DNA of 64,000 nt from Agromyces sp. Leaf222. GTDB lineage: Bacteria > Actinomycetota > Actinomycetes > Actinomycetales > Microbacteriaceae. Made by a program: the position numbers and the translations under genes. Shown here one piece after another: positions 61,271-64,000 of this stretch; position 1 is the first letter of the stretch, and each line of letters opens with the position of its first letter. Under the pieces are notes generated by a model, which did no database searches, was not told the origin of the DNA, and worked only from the letters and a program-made list of their open reading frames with translations. The DNA lies in NCBI RefSeq assembly GCF_001421565.1, contig NZ_LMKQ01000001.1:616954-680953 (forward strand), read 5' to 3'.

Positions 61271-62335
61271 ATGTTCTTCCACGTGCAGCGACTGATCAAC
61301 GAGATCGTGCCCGACGAGCCGGACCCGGCCGCCGCGAACGCCCTGCAGGAAGGCCTCGGCGGACAGTTCGGCGAGATGCGCACGATGATGCAGTACCTGT
61401 TCCAGGCCATGAACTTCCGCGGCCCGACGGGCAAGCCGTATCGGGACCTGCTGCAGGGCATCGGCACCGAGGAGATCAGCCATGTCGAGCTCATCGGCAC
61501 CACGATCTCGCGGCTGCTCGACGGATCGCCGAGGTATCAGGGCAAGCCCACCGACCCGGTGGACCGACCCGGCGCCGGCGGCGCGACCCCGTTGAAGATC
61601 GCGCTCGACGAGGGCAACATCCACCACTACCTCGTCGGCGCGCAGGGCGCCCTGCCGGTCGATGCCGCCGGCAACCCGTGGAGCGGCAGCTACGTGTACA
61701 ACTCGGGCAACCTGCCGCTCGACCTGCTCTACAACCTCATGCTCGAGTCGACGGGCCGGCTGCAGAAATGCCGCATCTACGAGATGACCGACAACGCGAC
61801 GGCGCGCTCGACGATCGCGTACCTCATCGTGCGCGACCAGGCGCACGAGAACGCCTATGCGAAGGCGCTCGAGTCGCTCGGCGTGGCATGGGATGCGTTG
61901 CTGCCGATTCCGAAGACGAACGCGGAGCGGTTCCCCGAGGTCAAGCGCCTGCTCGATCTCGGGCTCCAGAGCAAGCAGTACACGTTCGACCTCGCCGGGC
62001 AGTCCGAGGCGGGCCGGATCTTCCAGGGGATGTCGCCCTCGAACGACGGCACCGAGCTCGACGCCCGCGAGCAGGCGCCAGAGGGCGTGCCGTCGACGAT
62101 CGCCCCCGAGCGGTTCGAGGAGTTCTCGCCGGGCCTCGATGCGGACCTCCTCGCGCTCATCCAGGAGACCGCCGAGATGGAGATGGCGGAGGCGGCCGAC
62201 CCGCTGTTCGGGCCGATGACCTCGGCTGCGACACCCGCTCCGGCATCGGCAGCGGCATCCGAGTCCGGGTCGAATGGAGGGACGACGTCGAAGCCCTCGA
62301 CCGGATCGAAGGGTCGTGCCAAGCCGAAGAAGTGA
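61271..62335 (+). CDS. manganese catalase family protein
   Basis: A 354-residue protein with ATG 61271. The ferritin-like core shows LQEGLGGQFGEMRTMMQYLF near residue 25 and GTEEISHVELIGTTI near 72. GNIHHYLVGAQGALPVDAAGN near 117 and LIVRDQAHENAYAKALESL near 188 supply the remaining Glu/His ligands of the dimanganese site. It should break down hydrogen peroxide without haem. The last 40 residues are a low-complexity Ser/Lys tail. Spore- or stress-linked in some relatives; regulation is not visible here. Confidence 0.9.
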   Translation: MFFHVQRLINEIVPDEPDPAAANALQEGLGGQFGEMRTMMQYLFQAMNFRGPTGKPYRDLLQGIGTEEISHVELIGTTISRLLDGSPRYQGKPTDPVDRPGAGGATPLKIALDEGNIHHYLVGAQGALPVDAAGNPWSGSYVYNSGNLPLDLLYNLMLESTGRLQKCRIYEMTDNATARSTIAYLIVRDQAHENAYAKALESLGVAWDALLPIPKTNAERFPEVKRLLDLGLQSKQYTFDLAGQSEAGRIFQGMSPSNDGTELDAREQAPEGVPSTIAPERFEEFSPGLDADLLALIQETAEMEMAEAADPLFGPMTSAATPAPASAAASESGSNGGTTSKPSTGSKGRAKPKK

Positions 62336-62341
62336 TCCGCC

Positions 62342-62536
62342 TCAGGCGGGTGGCTCGAACCGCACGAGCAGCTGCCGGCTCACGAGTCCGACCGTGCCCG
62401 CGAGCGCGCGTGCCGTCGACTCGGGCACGAACGGGAGGCGAGGCCGTCGGAGGCGCGGAGCGGCGCGCGCACGCGGTCGAGGTCGGCGACGACCCTGCCG
62501 ATCGGAGAGGCGGGGCTCAGCTGAGGCTTGCTCATG
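62342..62536 (-). pseudogene. possible frameshifted small gene
   Basis: From ATG 62536 the frame reads MSKPQLSPASPIGRVVADLD and then RVRAPLRASDGL. The sensible C-terminus LPFVPESTARALAGTVGLVS and VRFEPPA lies in another frame, ending at 62342. A single indel near 62440 would join them into a product of about 63 residues. It may be a decayed gene or a sequencing error. Confidence 0.25.
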
Positions 62537-62650
62537 TCCGCATCCTACGGCCGGCGGGAGGCGCGGAGGCGGCAGGCGTGCGCGCAGTCCGGCGACGCGG
62601 CGGTTCGGATACGCTCGGGTGCGAAACCAGGCGGTGACGAGGGGCGGTCC

Positions 62651-63721
62651 ATGCAGGCATCCGGCACCGAACGCGCGCCCGGTGGCCCGGCTGCGCCCGC
62701 GTCGTCGGCCGCGCCCGAGGCGTCAGCGCCGACCCGAGCGGCCGGTGTTCGCGACGTCGCGGTGCTCGCCGGGGTGTCGCGCCAGACGGTGTCGCGGGTG
62801 CTGAACGAGCATCCGCAGATCAAGGAGGCCACCCGCCGCCGGGTCATGGACGCGATCGCCGAGCTGCAGTACACGCCGAACTTCGCCGCCAGAGCCCTGG
62901 GCACGAAGCGATCGCGCACGATCGGCGTGCTCGCGTCGGACTCGCGTCACTACGGCCCGTCGACGAGCATCGCGGCGCTCGAGGCGGCGGCGCGCGCGGC
63001 CGGCCACTGGGTGAGCACGGCCTACGTCGACTCCGAGGACCTCGGCTCCGTCTCGGCGGGCATCGCGCACCTGCGCGGCCAGGCCGTCGACGGCATCGTC
63101 GTGGTCGCGCCGCATGTGCGCGTGCTCGAGGCGTTCGACGAGCTGCGCGTCGACGTGCCGGTCGTGACGCTGCTCGCCGGCGGACGCGACGACCGCAGCC
63201 CCGCCGTCGACCAGGTCGAGGGTGCCCGCATCGCCACGCGTCACCTCGTCGAGCTCGGGCACACCAGGGTCGCGCACCTCGCGGGCCCATCGGACTGGCT
63301 GGAGTCGAGCTCGCGCGAGCGCGGGTTCGATCTCGAGCTCGCCGCGCACGGGCTCGAGCCCGTCGCGGTGGTGCGCGGCGACTGGTCGGCGCGATCCGGG
63401 TACGACGCGGGGGAGCGCCTGCTGGCGGATGCCCCGACCGCCGTCTTCGCCTCGAACGACCAGATGGCGCTCGGCCTCATGCGCTTCGTGCGCGAGCGCG
63501 GCGGCGAGGTGCCGGGTTCGCTCAGCCTCGTGGGCTTCGACGACATCCCCGATGCGGAGTTCTTCTGGCCCCCGCTCACGACCGTGCGGCAGGACTTCGA
63601 CGAGCTCGCCCGCCGTGCGGTCGCCGCCATCGTCGAGGGAGTCGGTGGGTCGGATGCCGCGGCGAACCGTCCGATGCTCGTTCCGGAGCTGATCGTCCGT
63701 GCGTCGACGATGCCGCGCTGA
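62651..63721 (+). CDS. LacI family repressor, probable pentose (arabinose) operon regulator
   Basis: A 356-residue protein. ATG 62651 follows GAGGGG and gives a 30-residue Ala/Pro leader before the helix-turn-helix RDVAVLAGVSRQTVSRVLNE. The ligand domain has IGVLASDSRHYGPSTS, VEGARIATRHLVELGH, FASNDQMALGLM and LVGFDDIPDAEFFWPPLTTV. It lies 117 bases upstream of an araD-like gene whose promoter holds a perfect palindrome, so it most likely controls that operon. Inducer unknown; a pentose is probable. Confidence 0.88.
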   Translation: MQASGTERAPGGPAAPASSAAPEASAPTRAAGVRDVAVLAGVSRQTVSRVLNEHPQIKEATRRRVMDAIAELQYTPNFAARALGTKRSRTIGVLASDSRHYGPSTSIAALEAAARAAGHWVSTAYVDSEDLGSVSAGIAHLRGQAVDGIVVVAPHVRVLEAFDELRVDVPVVTLLAGGRDDRSPAVDQVEGARIATRHLVELGHTRVAHLAGPSDWLESSSRERGFDLELAAHGLEPVAVVRGDWSARSGYDAGERLLADAPTAVFASNDQMALGLMRFVRERGGEVPGSLSLVGFDDIPDAEFFWPPLTTVRQDFDELARRAVAAIVEGVGGSDAAANRPMLVPELIVRASTMPR

Positions 63722-63768
63722 GGCCGGCCCCGGCACGCCTGGGCGGCGTCGCCTCGCACGCCCGGCAA

Positions 63769-63810
63769 TTGACACCCGCAGGCGTCTGCGTCAGAATGTG
63801 ACCGGTCACA
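63769..63810 (+). promoter_or_regulatory. promoter with overlapping palindromic operator for the araD-like operon
   Basis: TTGACA (63769-63774), a 17-bp spacer and CAGAAT (63792-63797) form a good sigma-A promoter. The perfect 14-bp palindrome TGTGACCGGTCACA (63797-63810) overlaps the -10 end and start site, the classic position for a repressor such as the LacI protein just upstream. Confidence 0.75.
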
Positions 63811-63838
63811 GTGGCCCGAACGCGATGGAGGACGCCCC

Positions 63839-64000
63839 GTGAACGCAACACCCCAACCGTTCGGGGCCGACCTCGAAGCCTCGATCGCCCGCGTCCGAGC
63901 GGAGGTCGCGAAGTTGCATGCCGAGTTGACGCGGTATGGCCTGGTGGTGTGGACCGGCGGCAATGTCAGTGGTCGGGTTCCGGGTGCTGAGTTGTTCGTG
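63839..64000 (+). CDS. araD: L-ribulose-5-phosphate 4-epimerase, N-terminal part (truncated by window edge)
   Basis: The first 54 residues from GTG 63839 are visible. VAKLHAELTRYGLVVWTGGN and VSGRVPGAELFV match the opening of class II aldolase-type AraD enzymes, including the TGGNVSGR segment that binds the phosphate. The enzyme turns L-ribulose-5-phosphate into D-xylulose-5-phosphate in arabinose use. It is the first gene after a regulated promoter. Codons such as GTT, GGT and TTG at its 3' visible end differ from the window norm. Confidence 0.82.
   Translation, partial: MNATPQPFGADLEASIARVRAEVAKLHAELTRYGLVVWTGGNVSGRVPGAELFV

Overview
The window reads as a chromosomal segment of a high-GC actinobacterium. 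Third codon positions are almost all G or C, GTG starts are common, and several -10-like hexamers sit 6 bases before a start codon. The heptamer GGATGCC/GGCATCC recurs densely, as I remember from Microbacteriaceae such as Agromyces. That family placement is inference; no rRNA gene is present to confirm it.

Layout. 1-5.2 kb: housekeeping and orphan genes (alpha/beta hydrolase, AbiEi-like protein, YajQ, LacI regulator, PH-domain protein). 5.3-8.2 kb: tRNA-Tyr, inositol-monophosphatase-like enzyme, secreted M23 peptidase. 8.3-16.2 kb: a maltodextrin locus with two GH13 enzymes flanking a lipoprotein binding protein and two permeases; no ATPase is encoded. 16.9-47.0 kb: a contractile injection system (CIS/eCIS) locus. 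47.4-51.2 kb: a methyltransferase and a large SARP/BTAD-type regulator. 51.4-51.6 kb: tRNA-Thr and tRNA-Met. 51.7-55.5 kb: anti-sigma and ECF sigma pair, class F sortase, DUF4397 and fasciclin surface proteins, resembling the mycobacterial sigK-rskA-mpt70/83 arrangement. 55.6-58.0 kb: truncated globin, flavohaemoglobin-like protein and DivIVA-like protein in one overlapping operon. 58.1-61.0 kb: small lineage-type proteins. 61.3-64.0 kb: manganese catalase, LacI regulator and the start of an araD-like operon.

The CIS locus is the main item. The structural operon (34.2-47.0 kb) encodes sheath, two tube proteins, a Cys-pair assembly-type protein, a DUF6760-like peptide, a 903-residue VQR-rich protein, LysM baseplate protein, VgrG-like spike, gp25, baseplate J and tail protein I. 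PAAR tip, DUF4255 terminator and AAA ATPase lie in satellite units at 16.9-25.6 kb. Capsid, terminase, portal, integrase and tail fibre are absent, so this is neither a prophage nor a T6SS. Candidate cargo includes a DUF4157 (eCIS core) HELTH protein, a metzincin-like HEYGHLIGLSDE protein and an 1147-residue protein ending in an HNH nuclease. All three carry an N-terminal LQxxAGNxAV motif. Two proteins with one membrane span (17.2 and 45.6 kb) could tether the particle to the membrane.

The most novel signal is regulatory. A 14-bp palindrome close to TGCCCGWTCGGGCA lies upstream of five separate CIS transcription units. At three of them a second related copy follows exactly 22 bp away, which suits a SARP-type activator or a dimeric LuxR protein; both types are encoded here.
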